A stretch of 64,000 nt of DNA, taken from the NCBI GenBank assembly GCA_010645155.1, contig JAAGOF010000220.1, positions 120,765 through 184,764 on the forward strand, read 5' to 3'. The position numbers and the translations under genes are program-made. The DNA is from Tigriopus japonicus. Lineage: Eukaryota > Arthropoda > Copepoda > Harpacticoida > Harpacticidae. Shown here piece after piece: positions 41,719-53,932 of the stretch. The notes under the pieces were generated by a model. That model saw only the letters and a program-made list of their open reading frames with translations, was not told the origin of the DNA and did no database searches. Positions within the stretch are counted from its first letter, which is position 1, and each line of letters opens with the position of its first letter.

Positions 41719-44700
41719 TAGAGGGCTAACAGAGAAATGTCACTCCAGTACAGTCAGTGGAGATTTGTTTTCAACACACTTCATTGATCTGGCAGCAAGG
41801 GTGTCAAGCAGTGATGGCATATGAATAAAAGCCATTTTCTGCCACCTGGCAGAAAATGGTGGCAGAAAATGGCTTTTATTCGTGCGAAAAAAGTGGCAGA
41901 AAATGGCAGAAAGTGGCAGAAATTGGCAGAAAATGGCAGAAAGTGGCAGAAAGTGGCAGAAAATGGCAGAAAGTGGCAGAAAATGGCAGAAAATGGCAGA
42001 AAAAGGCAGAAAGTGGCAGAAAATGGCAGAAAGTGGCAGAAAATGGTAGAAAGTGGCAGAAAATGGCAGAAATTAATTTTTCAGGAAACACATATAAAAG
42101 ACCTTACCATCCCTGCAAAAGCTCATTGTATCGAAGAAGGAAAATACAAGTTTATGAAATCGATCTCCTCGATTCGTTTTAGAATTTCCCTCGAAGCCAG
42201 GGTGGCTTGTTTGTCTAAAATATACCCCGATAGTCAAACCTTAAATGCGATTTAGTTCTAATATGCTCGGTAATTATTTGAACACTACCGTTTAGAATGG
42301 CAGGTTTTTAAAATGTTAAAATATCTTAAATGAAAATATTTTCAAAATAAAGTACTAAGACCTAAATTCTGTTTTTCAAATCCAATTAAATCTAAATCAA
42401 AAAATCAAATCTAATTATTACAACACAGTCTGACAAGATTCATTTGAAGTAAAAAATACTTGTTATTTTCAAGTCAAGTTTGTTTACTCAAATATAAAAT
42501 GAAGCTAAACAGACTTTCTTACCTTTTACGATTCCAATATGTTTGATGTATAAATTACTACTTAACATTAATTTTTAACAAAGTCTGATGTTTGATGATT
42601 GATTGCTATGAACAGAATTAGTTTTAATGAATTACTATAAACCAAATTTAAAGAAAAATTGAGATATAATCCCAAACAAGTCATTATTGTTTTCTTTAAA
42701 AAAATGATAATGGGGCTTTACAAAAAATTTCAACAATTACTTCCTGGGCACAATTCACTTATTAATTCGTTTAATTAATTTCGCTATCAGTTAATAAACC
42801 ATATGATAATATCAAGCATTTTAGAAAATAGGGATATTCTTATTCTGAAATCCCTTTTCAACACTATCTAATATTTTAGTGACTTTGAACTCAATTTTTT
42901 TTTTTTTTCAAATATCACTATTATATCAACAATTTGAAATATGAAAGAAGTATATCATAGACGCTTTTCATTATTTCACAAAAACTATCGTCATAATTTC
43001 AATAGAAGTTCTTATTTAACCCTGAATTATTATCACTATATGGCACATCAAAGAATAACGGATTTTTTTTTCGCCTTGATTTTTTTTAAGTCGTTAAGTC
43101 GTTTTTTTAAAGACTTTTTTTCAAATACAATGTGTTTTTCTAGTTATTTGAGCATCAGCTCAAATGCCGTAACTTCTAATGGCATATTCCGATATCAGGG
43201 TATCAAAAGGACAATATTTTGTGAAGGTGTACATTTTTCATTAGCTCAGATAACTATATCAAATCACTTCAAACCACTAAAACGAACAATTATTCCAAAA
43301 CCTTATTAATAGATATTCAAAGGGTCCTTAGTTATGGATTGATGTAAAATTGTATCAATATCTCTTTAGCAGATGTTTGACAATCATTAATCTTAACTTT
43401 CAAATTGAACCAAAAAACACCCGAAATGCTCCAGTGGTGTGTTGAAGAAATTGCCAAAGCATAATATAAGGCATATTTTCGGCATCACAAAGATAAATTA
43501 ACATTTTCTGCGTTGTCCAAATTTTGTCTTAAGCAAAAAAGTAAATAATATCTTTCAAAACTAACTTAAAAAGTATGTCTTTGGATATTTTTTTTCTTTA
43601 TTTTTTTTGAACAATTTTTGCCAAAAATAACTTTAAGATTTCGCAAAAAAATTCAGCCAATAACTTTTCTTTCAAATTTTGCAAGTTATGACAGGAAAAT
43701 TTTCGTTGTATTCATAAATATTTTTACAAAATAACACAGATCTTCCGTAAATTTTAATATCATGTAACACTATCAAATACTAAAATATTTTCGAAAAAAG
43801 AATTAAAAAATGTGCAATTTAAGTTAGTTTTAAGTTATAATAAATGTTATCATTGAATACAGAAAATATATTAGAGAAATGAAAATCTTTCTCTTGGTTT
43901 TGTAATGTTGAAAATGTCTTTTATATTTCTTGGCAATTACTTTGACACATAAACAGAGCATTCCGTGGTATAGTTTGATAAAATTTGAAGGTTTAAAGAA
44001 GTGGTAGTGGTGCATTCATGTAATTTTGCTTCAATTCATAACTAAGGACCTTTCAATATCCATTACTATGGTTTTGGAATATTTATTCGTTTTAGCGGTT
44101 TTAAGTGATTTATTATAGTTATTTGAGCTGATAAAAAATGTACATCTTCACAAAATATTTTCCTTATGATACTCTGATATCGGAAAACGCCATTAGAAGT
44201 CTTGGCACTTGAGCAAACACTTTTTTAGAACATAGGTAACCACCCTGTTCTCTTAGGCATTTATTATACTCTTAAGTATTTGAGTACTTTAATTATATTT
44301 GACTCTTTAAATGTCATTCTACAAACGCAGATTTGTAATTGAACATCAGTCTATGCGCAATTTTGTCCATTAGCGGCCATTTTCTGCCACTTTCTGCCAT
44401 TTTCTGCCACTTTCTGCCACTTTCTGCCACTTTCTGCCACTTTCTGCCATTTTCTGCCACTTTTTGCCATTCAGAAATGCCACAGAAATTCAGTAAAAGC
44501 CAAAATTTGCCATCACTGGTGTCAAGTGTCTTGATTCATCATACATTGCTCTTGTTCAACCAGAGCAGTTGAATGAGCAATTTTGCCACTGGCTCCCTAA
44601 TAACGCAAGTTTGGTTTGTTAATCACATAACTTGGTGTGTTCAAAATCAAATCTCATCGCACACACAATGCAGGCTTGATGGCTCATGAATATTTTCAGT

Positions 44701-44723
44701 GTCATTTTTCTGTTAGCCTTCTA
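41719..44723. mobile_element. hAT-like MITE, family H1, copy 2 (split by an insertion)
   Basis: TIRs TAGAGGGCTAACAG / TAGAAGGCTAACAG (as complement) are flanked by the 8-bp direct repeat ACCAAGGC (41711-41718, 44724-44731). The internal sequence aligns with 6239-6533 but is interrupted at 41809-44518. Without the insertion the element is about 290 bp, the same size as copy 1. Confidence 0.82.
41809..44518. mobile_element. 2.7-kb foldback hAT-like element nested in MITE H1
   Basis: Termini CAGTGATGGCA / TGCCATCACTG are perfect inverted repeats, flanked by a perfect 8-bp duplication GTGTCAAG (41801-41808, 44519-44526). The subterminal regions are tandem arrays of 10/20-bp units (TGGCAGAAAATGGCAGAAAG) at about 41883-42070 and, inverted, at 44379-44468. 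A second long inverted repeat lies inside (about 43150-43345 versus 44025-44212). The AT-rich core has no recognisable transposase, so it is non-autonomous. Open frames over the arrays are repeat translations, not genes. Confidence 0.85.
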
Positions 44724-44731
44724 ACCAAGGC

Positions 44732-47700
44732 GTCCTCAAGTTCTCTTTTCAACGTTCGTGAGGTATTTGTGGATGGACAATAACACATAAATCAAACTCT
44801 ATTTATGAGCTTCCATCTCGTAACAGGGACTTCATTAACCTAATTTGAGGGAATGGAATCATTTGAAGCCAAAGAAAATATTCATCTGGAAATGAAATAC
44901 ACACTTACTTTCGTACGGTCTGACAAATCGACGACAACAGTTTGAACTAAAAAAATAAAATTTATACTGTGGAAAGTTTGTCGTCAGGTTTGTTAGCTTT
45001 CTAATTTGATCTACCTAGGGTTTGGAGGATTATTTCACGTTTCTCCAAGAACCACAGTTAATAAATTGAAGTACATTTGGGTTAATAAAGCAGTAACATG
45101 GGTGTGTTGCAACAAAGTCCAAGTTTTTCGGCACTCAAGTCAATTACTTTTTACCAAAGTGCCCTTCCCTTCATGTTAATAAACATCAATAACCACTCGT
45201 TTTATGTCAGTAGGTTTGATTTGGATACGTACTGTAGAGCTTTCCTTCCCCGTAAACATGTCAATCACTAAGAAATGTGTAGCAAGTTTTCAACATTTAT
45301 ACTGAATTAATAATTTTCAAACATTCCGTGGAAACAAACGATCTTGTAAAGTACATACAGTATAGTTCATAATATTGTCGAAAACTAGCAAACATTTTCC
45401 ACCCACCCACCCCCCAAAGACACTAAAAATATGTAAATATTAATGTTAAGTAACAGGGTGACATCATATCCGCTTCCGGTGGGTTTAGAAGAGTAAATCG
45501 TTTCTTTTAAAGACACTCATTCAACAAACTTTGATGTACCGAAAATTAACGTCAGGAACAGATTTCAGAAATTCAACTTTTAATTGTGTCAGTCCAATTA
45601 ATTTAGAGATACTCGAGAAAGTTTGGTCCAATCAATCGGAAAGTGTTTAGAGATCCGAGTTTAGATTGGTTTAACTAAACCAAGGATGACTAAGATATCC
45701 TTGAATAGAAGGTGTCCAATGTTATTCCAAGAACCTCTCCAATAAAGAACGTGGACGCTCATCGAGTACGTAATTAGTACGAAAGGTGGTAATTTATTTT
45801 CAAGGATCAGTGATGTATCATCTAGAGCAAGGGTTGGCAACCAGTGGTACACAAAGACAAATGTGGTGCGTCTTGACCCAAAAATTGTTGCCAACCCCTG
45901 ATCTCGAGATTGGCCATCGTGAGCTAAATAGTGGAAAATAGTGTTCTCAGCACTGATTAGTGATTGGTTGTCAATGGTTTGTCAAACATTGAACTGAGTG
46001 TTATGTGCTCATCAATTTAGTGATAGGTCGATATGAAGAGAAAGAAAAATGCTCCACTCTTGACATTAATCTTATCATTGATTAAGAACTCTAAGAGATC
46101 TAAAAGTTTGGTCATCATTCGTTACTCATAAAAGAATGACTCAGCTAGAAAAACAATGGTCCTAGCAAAACTTTTAAGCATATGTTTTTCTATTGACAAA
46201 CGCCAAACAGCAACAAAATTTTGAGGGTGATCAACTGCAAGTTGTGAACAGTATTTCTTGAAGTTGAAGAAAAAGATTGAAAATACCACGGTTTGTTGGG
46301 TTCCCTTAAAAACGCCATTGCAAATGGTGAGCTCGTCCGATAAATGGACATGAAATGAAGATCCTTCAAGCTTTTTTATTAGATTTCTTCAAAAACGCCA
46401 TGTGAAGTTCTACTTTTTAATTTTCATTGGTTGAAGAAAACATTGACATGCTTACTGAATTGTGATTCATTAAGGAGGGGTGTCAAAGTTGGAAACATCA
46501 GTAGGAATGGCTTCTTTAGAAAAAAAACACTCTGTTGTTTCATCGTCTTCCCTAACCCTGACCTCTCTCAACCAAAAGCTCAGAAACACATATCCAAACA
46601 AACTTACAGTACGCCAGATTCTTGACCTTGGGAGTTGATGGTTATTTAGACTAATGAGAGCTATTTTGTGATAAATGGCCTAGTGGCTTAGTAAGAAAGC
46701 TTTGTTCCGTTTTCGGAACCATAGTTCATGAGAGCTGATTATATTAGAGATGATTGAACAAGGAACTTGAAACTAAAACAATAATTGGTCGTTGGGAACA
46801 TAATATAACTAACACATTTGGAAATTTGATCCTTATTTCTCGCGATTGTGCGTTTCATCAGAATCGAGATATGTGTTTCCAATTTTTGAATAACTCAAGT
46901 CACGCATATTATTGGCCTGAATATACAAATATGAACATGTCAGCAGGCAGACACATCTTCTCTTGATTTTGGTTAACATGATTTTTTTGGCGTTTTAACG
47001 AAACTTGGTGCATTTTTCTGTCATTTTTTCTCTTTAGTTTGCATTTTTGGCCTTGTAGAAATTTGCTGCTTTTCCCAAATTCTGAAAGAACATGAATATT
47101 TTTTGCCTTTCACCTTTTTCACCTAATTGAACAACTTTCCTTTCTTTTTCCCTTTAGCATCCTTGGCTGAAATTGCTTTTCAGTCAAGGTTTTCATGATC
47201 AATCATTGATAAGATGAAATGGAAATTGCAAGTGAACAAAATAAAGGTTTTATGAGCACCATTTTGGAAACTTCTTAGCTTTAAAGGCTTAAGATTTCTC
47301 TTTGACATTTGTATTTGAACTGTTGCCAATAGTTCTTTTCAGTTAAAGAATGAAAGTGGGAGAACAAATCTGTTCCAAGTGCAAATCTTTTATACCCAAA
47401 ACTCAAAGTTCTACCACACTAATTCAATTTACAGCCATTTTTATTTGATATTTTTTTGATGAAAACCAAGAGCTATGAATGTTTTAATGATCTTTATAGA
47501 CATTTACTTTGCTTTATCCAACAAATGTCTAATTTAGTCCACAACTGTGAGCTCCTTTTGCATTTTGTGGCATTTTTGTTACATTTTTATGTATGTTTTG
47601 GAGTTTTATTGCATCATTTGTGCAGCCCTACACATGATACAAAAATGGCTGAGAAGTGGTGGAAACTAAGGTTGGGGAAAACCAGGGATAACCTATATGA

Positions 47701-48257
47701 GAGTATTTTAGGGGTACTTGAGTAAACTAATCAATTTTTGAAAATGTTTATCAACAAATTCAAATTTGCAAGAGAATGGTAAGTAATTTTCCTCTTGGAA
47801 CAAAAAGAATTGAGAGCCAAAGCTTTGTCCCACGTCTCCTTAATTACCTCGTTCGGTATAAAAACAATTTAGTGTCCCTCTAAGAAAACGAGACTTGGTC
47901 GCTCACTTTCCCAAATGCTTATCCAGAAAATATAGCGTACTGTATATATGCGAAAGATCTAGATTTGTGTAGGTGCTTTTCAAACGAAGTCTAGTGACAC
48001 AATCTACCCAAAAAATACTTTAAAAAAATAAACTTCAATTTCATTAGGATTATGAAAGTTATGGGGCCCAAAGAAATATTTTGAAAAATGTTGTGGTAAA
48101 CTTTTGAGAAGAGTCATTTCTTTGATAATTCAAAGCAAACCCCGAAAAGCTTTGGGTGAAGAAATTCTGACCCCAAACCAAAAGACACCAAATATTATCT
48201 GATGAAAGGAAAGTAAAATGATCCAAATATGAAGGTGTCTATTTGTGATTTGGTTCT
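44732..48257. other. Intergenic, nothing beyond the 45828 micro-MITE
   Basis: AT-rich sequence with scattered short frames, none recognised. The missing NAA15 exons were sought here without success. Confidence 0.45.
45828..45900. mobile_element. 73-bp hAT-like micro-MITE
   Basis: The ends CAAGGGTTGGCAACC and GTTGCCAACCCCTG are near-perfect inverted repeats of the same type as the 7542-7992 elements. The 8-bp flanks ATCTAGAG / ATCTCGAG (45820-45827, 45901-45908) differ by one base. Almost nothing remains between the termini. Confidence 0.78.
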
Positions 48258-48430
48258 CGCAGGGTACTCTTGGCTTTTTGCTACCTACACTTTATTTAGG
48301 GGTTGCGTGAGAAGAATCATTGATGTTCCGTCCATCTGAAAAATTCATTTCAATTACTTGGCATTTTAGTTGGTATAAAAATAGTTTAGCCAATCCTGAT
48401 TTTTTTGAGTAGTAAGTAGAAAAGAAAGAT
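48258..48430 (+). repeat. Dispersed repeat D2, copy 1
   Basis: Contains CTACTCTTGGCTTTTTGCTACC (first 20 bases conserved), TTTATTTAGGGGTTGCGTGA, a variable middle and GAGTAGTAAGTAGAA. The same order recurs inverted at 50085-50257. No frame is recognised. Confidence 0.65.
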
Positions 48431-48859
48431 AAATAATGTGTTTTTTGTCTAAAAATTTATGTTTTTTCTCCCTTCTTGGGAGTAATTTAAAGATCCTTTG
48501 GTCCCTTTGAGCGAATTCAAGGACATCTTAATTTCTCAGGACGAATTACAGAAATACAGCTTAAGGCCTGTCATTGTACTAAAATGAGAGGTTATTTCAA
48601 AGCACTAAATGTTCCGTTGAATTTTCATTGTAGTAACTAGGTCTTAGGTGCTATTCTGTAATATATCCTTCGTTGAGTCATCCTTGACTAATTCCACTAA
48701 CTATGAACATCTAGAATCTCTTGTCTGGATGTGGCCTTCCACTGATTTAGGAAAATGGAAGATATTTCTTTCTATGCTATGAAAATAAAATGGGAGAATA
48801 CTCAGTATTATTGTAATTGTCACTCACCACCATGACCTCCCTCAAGACCTGATTTACAC

Positions 48860-48895
48860 CCCTTTTCCTTCTTGTTTTGTTTTGTTTTTTGAAGT
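48860..48895 (-). repeat. Short antisense LINE 5' fragment
   Basis: TTTACACCCCTTTTCCTTCT-TGTTTTGTTTT is the complement of 50904-50934 at the start of the LINE open frame. It is too short to classify further. Confidence 0.55.
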
Positions 48896-49117
48896 GTTTG
48901 GGTTCTGAAGTGCTAGAAGAGCATGGTTCAAGTCAATGGGGTTGTACACACTACCCTCAAATTAACTTTCTACTCATTGATCATCAATTTGCGCTGTTGT
49001 ATTGGCTCGAAACTTCTTGAGTAGAATCCAGACCTTAAGAATAATCAGAAAAATTGTAATCTATTTGGATGTTTATGAATTTGTATGCCTCAAGCAACTT
49101 CCAAGAACCCTCAATGT

Positions 49118-49405
49118 CATCCACTTTGGGCAACTGCAATGACACAGAGCCTATGGTTCACACTGGCGCTGGTCTTCTTGGCCTGGGTAGTTGCAATGAA
49201 TGCTTCCCAAGTCTTAAATATCATTTCACAATACAAAATTTCTAAGGTTGCTTCTGCATTTCAATATCATCCACTTTGGGCAACTGCAATGACACAGAGC
49301 CAATGGTTTACACTGGTGTTGGTCTTCTTGGCCTGGGTAGTTGCAATGAATGCTTCCCAAGTGTTAAATATCATTTCACAATAAAAAAAATTCTAAGGTT
49401 GCTTG
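49118..49405. repeat. 150-bp tandem duplication
   Basis: The block beginning ATCCACTTTGGGCAACTGCA occurs at about 49118 and again 150 bp later, about 95% identical. Because 150 is divisible by three, an open frame runs through both copies (LVFLAWVVAMNASQVLNII twice). There is no family match, so it is treated as non-coding. Confidence 0.8.
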
Positions 49406-49672
49406 GTTATACTTTAGAATAGCTTATTTGGTCTGTACTTAACTAATGTAACATGAAAGAAGCTAACTCAATCTATCCCTATTTGAACCCTAAGAATTTA
49501 AACTTATTTTAAGTACCAGTCAATTTACTTTCCAAAGAACTATCCAGGCAACCTCCAGAAATTGCAAGTGAAATAATAATCCAGGCTCCTCAAGTCATAT
49601 GGAGCTTTTCCATGTGATGTTGGTGTGATTTGTCATATTTGGTCTGTTTACATCCCTTAAAAAATCTCTTGG

Positions 49673-49872
49673 GGTAGGATTGGCCAAATTTTAAATACTA
49701 TTCATGACCACCCACTATTCAAGGGTTGTACAGATCTGCCAACAGTAACTCATTGGTAGACGAAAATTTGTATTAAAGTTAATTAAATAAACTATACTAA
49801 TCTTTAACTCTCTTTAAAGAGAATTCCATTCTTTGTAGCAGTAATAAAAAAATCTGTCCCCCCCCAAAAAAA
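49673..49872 (+). repeat. LINE family L1c 3' tail, copy 6
   Basis: Aligns with copy 5 from ATTGGCCAAATTTTAAATAC through CAGATCTGCCAACAGTAACT to the GTAGCAGTAATAAAAAAAT end and a C/A run. It is plus-strand, like all other copies. Confidence 0.8.
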
Positions 49873-50084
49873 ACACAATCATGAAGCTAAGAGGGTTCAA
49901 ATAAGGGTTTGTAGGAAGTCATGATGGTGAAAGTTGAAATTACACAGTGAAAAACCTTGCATTTCAGTTTAACAACATTAGAAAGAGCTTTTTCCCATTT
50001 TCCTCAATGGGAAGTGGTACACAATGACAATTGACCTTTCAGTCATTGCCTATATGAGAAGTTTCCAGAAAAACAAGTACCAAA

Positions 50085-50257
50085 TCATTCTCTTCTACTT
50101 ACTACTCCCAAAAGATCAGAAATAACTGATTAATTCTTGCACTAACTAAAAATAGTGTGATTAAACAGGATTTTTTAGACGGACGGAACACCAATGATTT
50201 TTTGTCACGCAACCCCTAAATAAAGCGTAGGTAGAAAAAAGCCAAGAGTAGGGTACG
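50085..50257 (-). repeat. Dispersed repeat D2, copy 2, with a perfect 61-bp inverted partner
   Basis: The outer 61 bp (50085-50145) are repeated perfectly in inverse at 50841-50901, right at the 5' end of the RT-bearing LINE. The inner part matches 48258-48340 instead. The 61/61 identity implies a recent event. Confidence 0.75.
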
Positions 50258-50274
50258 GAAAGGGGACTTGTGCC

Positions 50275-50545
50275 AATTGCTTTCAAAATGTAATTGATTA
50301 CAAATACAATTACTTTATTTATGAATTCTTTAACCTTCTCTAAAAGTATAAGAAGTGTGTAATGACTAATGAGATTCAAAAATTTGCAGACTTTGGATTT
50401 TTCAATTTACATACTGAATAATTTTGGAAAATTTGAAATATGTTTTAACCCAGAGCTTGTTGTTTAGGTGAAAATGTAATTGTAATATGTAATTGAATTT
50501 TTTCAATTACATTGGTTGAAATGTAATTAATTACAACTATAGTTA
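50275..50545. repeat. TAATTG/CAATTA-rich repeat pair
   Basis: AATGTAATTGATTACAAATA and GAAATGTAATTAATTACAAC bracket an AT-rich 250-bp segment. A similar tract occurs at 12905-13065 (AAGTAATTGTAATTAATTAC). Low complexity makes the homology uncertain. Confidence 0.45.
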
Positions 50546-50900
50546 CTTCTAGGGGTTCCTCCCGGGATTTTCAGGACCCGTGAAAATCAGGGCATATTTC
50601 CCGGGTACTTTAAATTTTCCCGGGAAAACCACCTTTCGCGAGTTTGCGACTTCACGAGTATTTTGAACGAGTAACTAGACAGGCATCACTCCATTAGCCA
50701 TCAGCTGACCACGTGACAAAAAGGTAAACAACCAGGGCTGCCAACTGGCGATTTCTATCGCCAGATTTCACGAATCTGGCGATTTTGAAACGTGTCTGGC
50801 GATAGAAAAAATAATCTGGCGAAATCAACTGATCTGGGAAAATTAATCAGTTATTTCTGATCTTTTGGGAGTAGTAAGTAGAAGAGAATGATTTGGTACT

Positions 50901-53100
50901 TTGGTAAAACAAAACAAGAAGGAAAAGGGGTGTAAACGATTGATCAACAAGAAGAAAAGAGCCTACCGAACTAAAAATAAGTACCCTCAGCCAGATAGAG
51001 AATTAGAATTCAAAAGGATCCAATTGCAGATCAAGTGTCAAATCAGACGTGCCAAGGCAAATTACGAGAAGCAACTTGCAAAAGACGCAAAATCAAATCC
51101 CAAAAAGTTTTACAGTTACATTAGCACCAAGACCAAGACCAAATTTATAGGTCTTTTGACCTCGAGTGAGGGAAAAGCACTGGTAACGGATCAAGAGCAA
51201 GCCAATGAACTCAACAAATACTTCTCATCAATCTTCCGGAGCAATAGATCTAGCCCGTGTATTTATCCTACAAATTGCCCAAACAACGAAAGTTTTAAAG
51301 AAATATATATAACCACACATCATATTCAGAAAGCGATAGAGAGGTTGGATTGGAACTCGACACCCGGGCCAGATGGCATTAGCCCATATTTTCTCAAAAC
51401 TATGGCGTCGTCACTCTTGTTACCGTTGCACCTTCTCTTCCAAGAAAGCCTGAATTCGGGAAGAGTCCCAAAAGGATGGAAACAAGCCAACGTCACACCC
51501 ATCCACAAAGCTGGTTCTAAGACGCTTCCCCAAAACTTTAGACCCATTTCCATCACAAGCGCTATTGGTAAACTGCTAGAAATCATACTAAAAGACTGCT
51601 TGTATGCTTATATCGAAGACCAGAACCTTGTTCCCCCAAATCAACATGGTTTCATGCCTAATCGGAGCTGCACCACCAACCTAATACAATTTTTTGACCC
51701 AATCACCAAAATTGTGGATGAGGGAATTCCTGTAGACATAGTATACTTCGACCTCAAAAAAGCTTTCGATCTAGTTCCACACTACACTCTGATAAGGAAG
51801 CTTCACGGTCTTGGTATTAGGGGCAAAATTCTGAAATGGATGTGTAACTGGCTGTGGGATCGAAGTCAAAGGGTGGTCCTAAATGGTGTCGAATCTGGGT
51901 GGAAAGACGTCTCGAGTGGGATCATACAAGGCAGCGTTCTTGGCCCAGTCCTTTTCCTTCTGTTTGTGTCCGATCTAACACAGTTCATCTCACCGGGGAC
52001 TATCATGAGTACATTTGCCGATGATACCAAGATTGGCCGGGCTATTGAATCTCCAAAGGATTCCGCTGCATTTCAACGCGATATAGATCGGTTAGCCCAA
52101 TGGGCGGAGATAAACAAAATGGAATTTAATACCGACAAATGCAAGGCCTTACAAATAGGGTACAACAACAACCATCATGTTTACACCATAGGTGGTACAA
52201 TAATCGATCGAGTTGATTCTCATCGAGACTTAGGAGTGCTCATAAACCATGATATGAAACCATCCCTTCACGTGGGGACAGTTGTCAAGAAGGCCAACGG
52301 AATTCTTGGTCAAACCAGAAGAACATTCTCGATGAGATCCAAGGAAGTACTATTAGGAATCTACAAGGCATACCTGCGTCCCCATTTGGAAACTGCAGTT
52401 CAAGCTTGGTGTCCGTGGCTTCAAAAAGACTGCGATGAGTTAGAAAAAGTACAAAAGCGCGTGGTTCGTATGATTAGCGGGCTAAAAGGGTCGTATGAGG
52501 AGAAACTTAAAGAACTAGGACTAACAACCTTGGTCGAACGCCGGAAAAGAGGGGACGCAATCCAATTGTACAAGATCATGAACGGCCTTAGTCCTCTCTC
52601 TCCTCATGACATGTTCACTTTCATCGATCATTCCATACAAACCCGTGGACAATCATTAGGAAATCTAGTTGTTCCAAAAGCTTTGCTTGATCTGCGGAAA
52701 TATCACTTTTCAGTGAGGTCCATTCATGTATGGAACCACTTGCCAAAAAGTGTGAAACAGTGCACATCAGTGAACGACTTCAAAACTGCATTCGACTCCT
52801 ATAAGCAAGACGCATCCCCAATCCAAATCAATCCCAACGACCTTTCACACATCTAATAAGACATATTCTCGTGTTCATTTTACGTTTCTTCTCAGATTGT
52901 GTCATTATGTTCCTTTGTTTGGCTTTTTTTTCTTTTTCTTTTTCATTAATTTCGCTTTTTTGTTTTTTTTTTGCTCCAAGTTCATGAGTTTTTTTCTTTT
53001 TTTTCATCCTTTTTCAACTCTGACCACTTCAAGTCAAAATATCTTCCTTATAACCATAAATGGTTCCTGAAGATTAATAAACTATACTATACTATATATA
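50901..53100 (+). mobile_element. Non-LTR retrotransposon (CR1/Jockey-like), RT intact, endonuclease missing
   Basis: An open frame 50901-52856 (651 codons from a TTG, no natural start) encodes a basic linker, then a full LINE reverse transcriptase. Motifs include STPGPDGI, LPQNFRPISI, motif A in YFDLKKAFDLVPH, GSVLGPVLF, and the catalytic FADD at codons 372-375. The C-terminal region (VQKRVVRMISGLKGSYEEKL, then VRSIHVWNHLPKSV) is typical of the CR1/Jockey group. There is no upstream apurinic endonuclease domain, so the copy is 5' truncated, as LINEs usually are. The 3' UTR is T-rich and ends in short TATAC-type repeats near 53080-53100. The uninterrupted frame suggests a relatively recent insertion. 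Confidence 0.9.
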
Positions 53101-53932
53101 TTATAAAAAGTTAAGAGCCTTTCGAGGTATTCTTGGGTAAACAAAAGATTTTGTGGGGCGAAACGTGTACAAGTTGGTACTGAATAATTCACGGTTTAGA
53201 GCACAATTCGATGCCCATTTTGTTAAACAATCTTAAAATTGTTATCGGCGAAAAAAATAAGTTCAATAATGTGATCCAATCTTTCTACTACTTTCTACCT
53301 TAACAACACAGAAATGAGCTTTTCATTTCATCGTTTATTACTAAAACTGATCGCATTCATCCATCCTGTTTCATCAAATTATTGTTTTTGTAAGTGATTA
53401 ATCACGTTCAACATACGATAAACGACCTAGAAAAGCTTCAAATTAACTCACGTTTTCATTACTGTGGTATGATCCTTTCTCAAACTTAGTTTAACTTCTC
53501 ATTTTGTAATTTTCCCCCACTTAGTCTCTCTCTAGTATGTTTATTGTCTTGTTTTGTTATCAACATAATTCCCCAAAATATTTCAACCGTTGACATGACT
53601 TCTAGTCGCCATCAATAAAATTAATAATTAACAGAGTGAAATGCAAAAAGTGCAATGTTATAGTTAAGGTCAACTATCTGAGGATTGTGTTGTACTCTTT
53701 CAATGACTTTTCTTTCCAAAATTTAGAGGAATATCAAAATAAAACAATTTTGAGGGCACTCATATTGGTAGTAAAGAGAATGAACATTATAAAACCATAA
53801 AATATGAGCACGTTCCCATGCACAAATCAAGCCGCTTGAGCTACTAATCTTTACAAGCCTTGGATTCTCCCTCATTTTGATGTGTTAACCTCAAATGGGT
53901 CCAATTTATCTGTAGCTTTTCAATCTTCTCAC
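53101..53932. other. Start of NAA15 intron 1 (inferred)
   Basis: AT-rich, no coding similarity. It follows the exon donor on the minus strand and runs into the LINE 3' end. Confidence 0.45.

Noticed and set aside
41821..42255. 144- and 108-codon frames with KWQKVAENGR repeats, coiled-coil-like
   Set aside because: The 10/20-bp tandem array of the nested element reads open in several frames and on both strands. No conserved ends.
42941..43309. 122-codon frame as a hAT transposase for the nested element
   Set aside because: No BED finger, RNase-H-like catalytic residues or hAT dimerisation motif. Phe/Tyr/Asn-rich as expected of AT-rich DNA.
50735..50840. CAGGGCTGCCAACT start of a possible further hAT MITE
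   Set aside because: The left end looks hAT-like, with palindromic TGGCGAT blocks, but no matching right end or 8-bp duplication was found.
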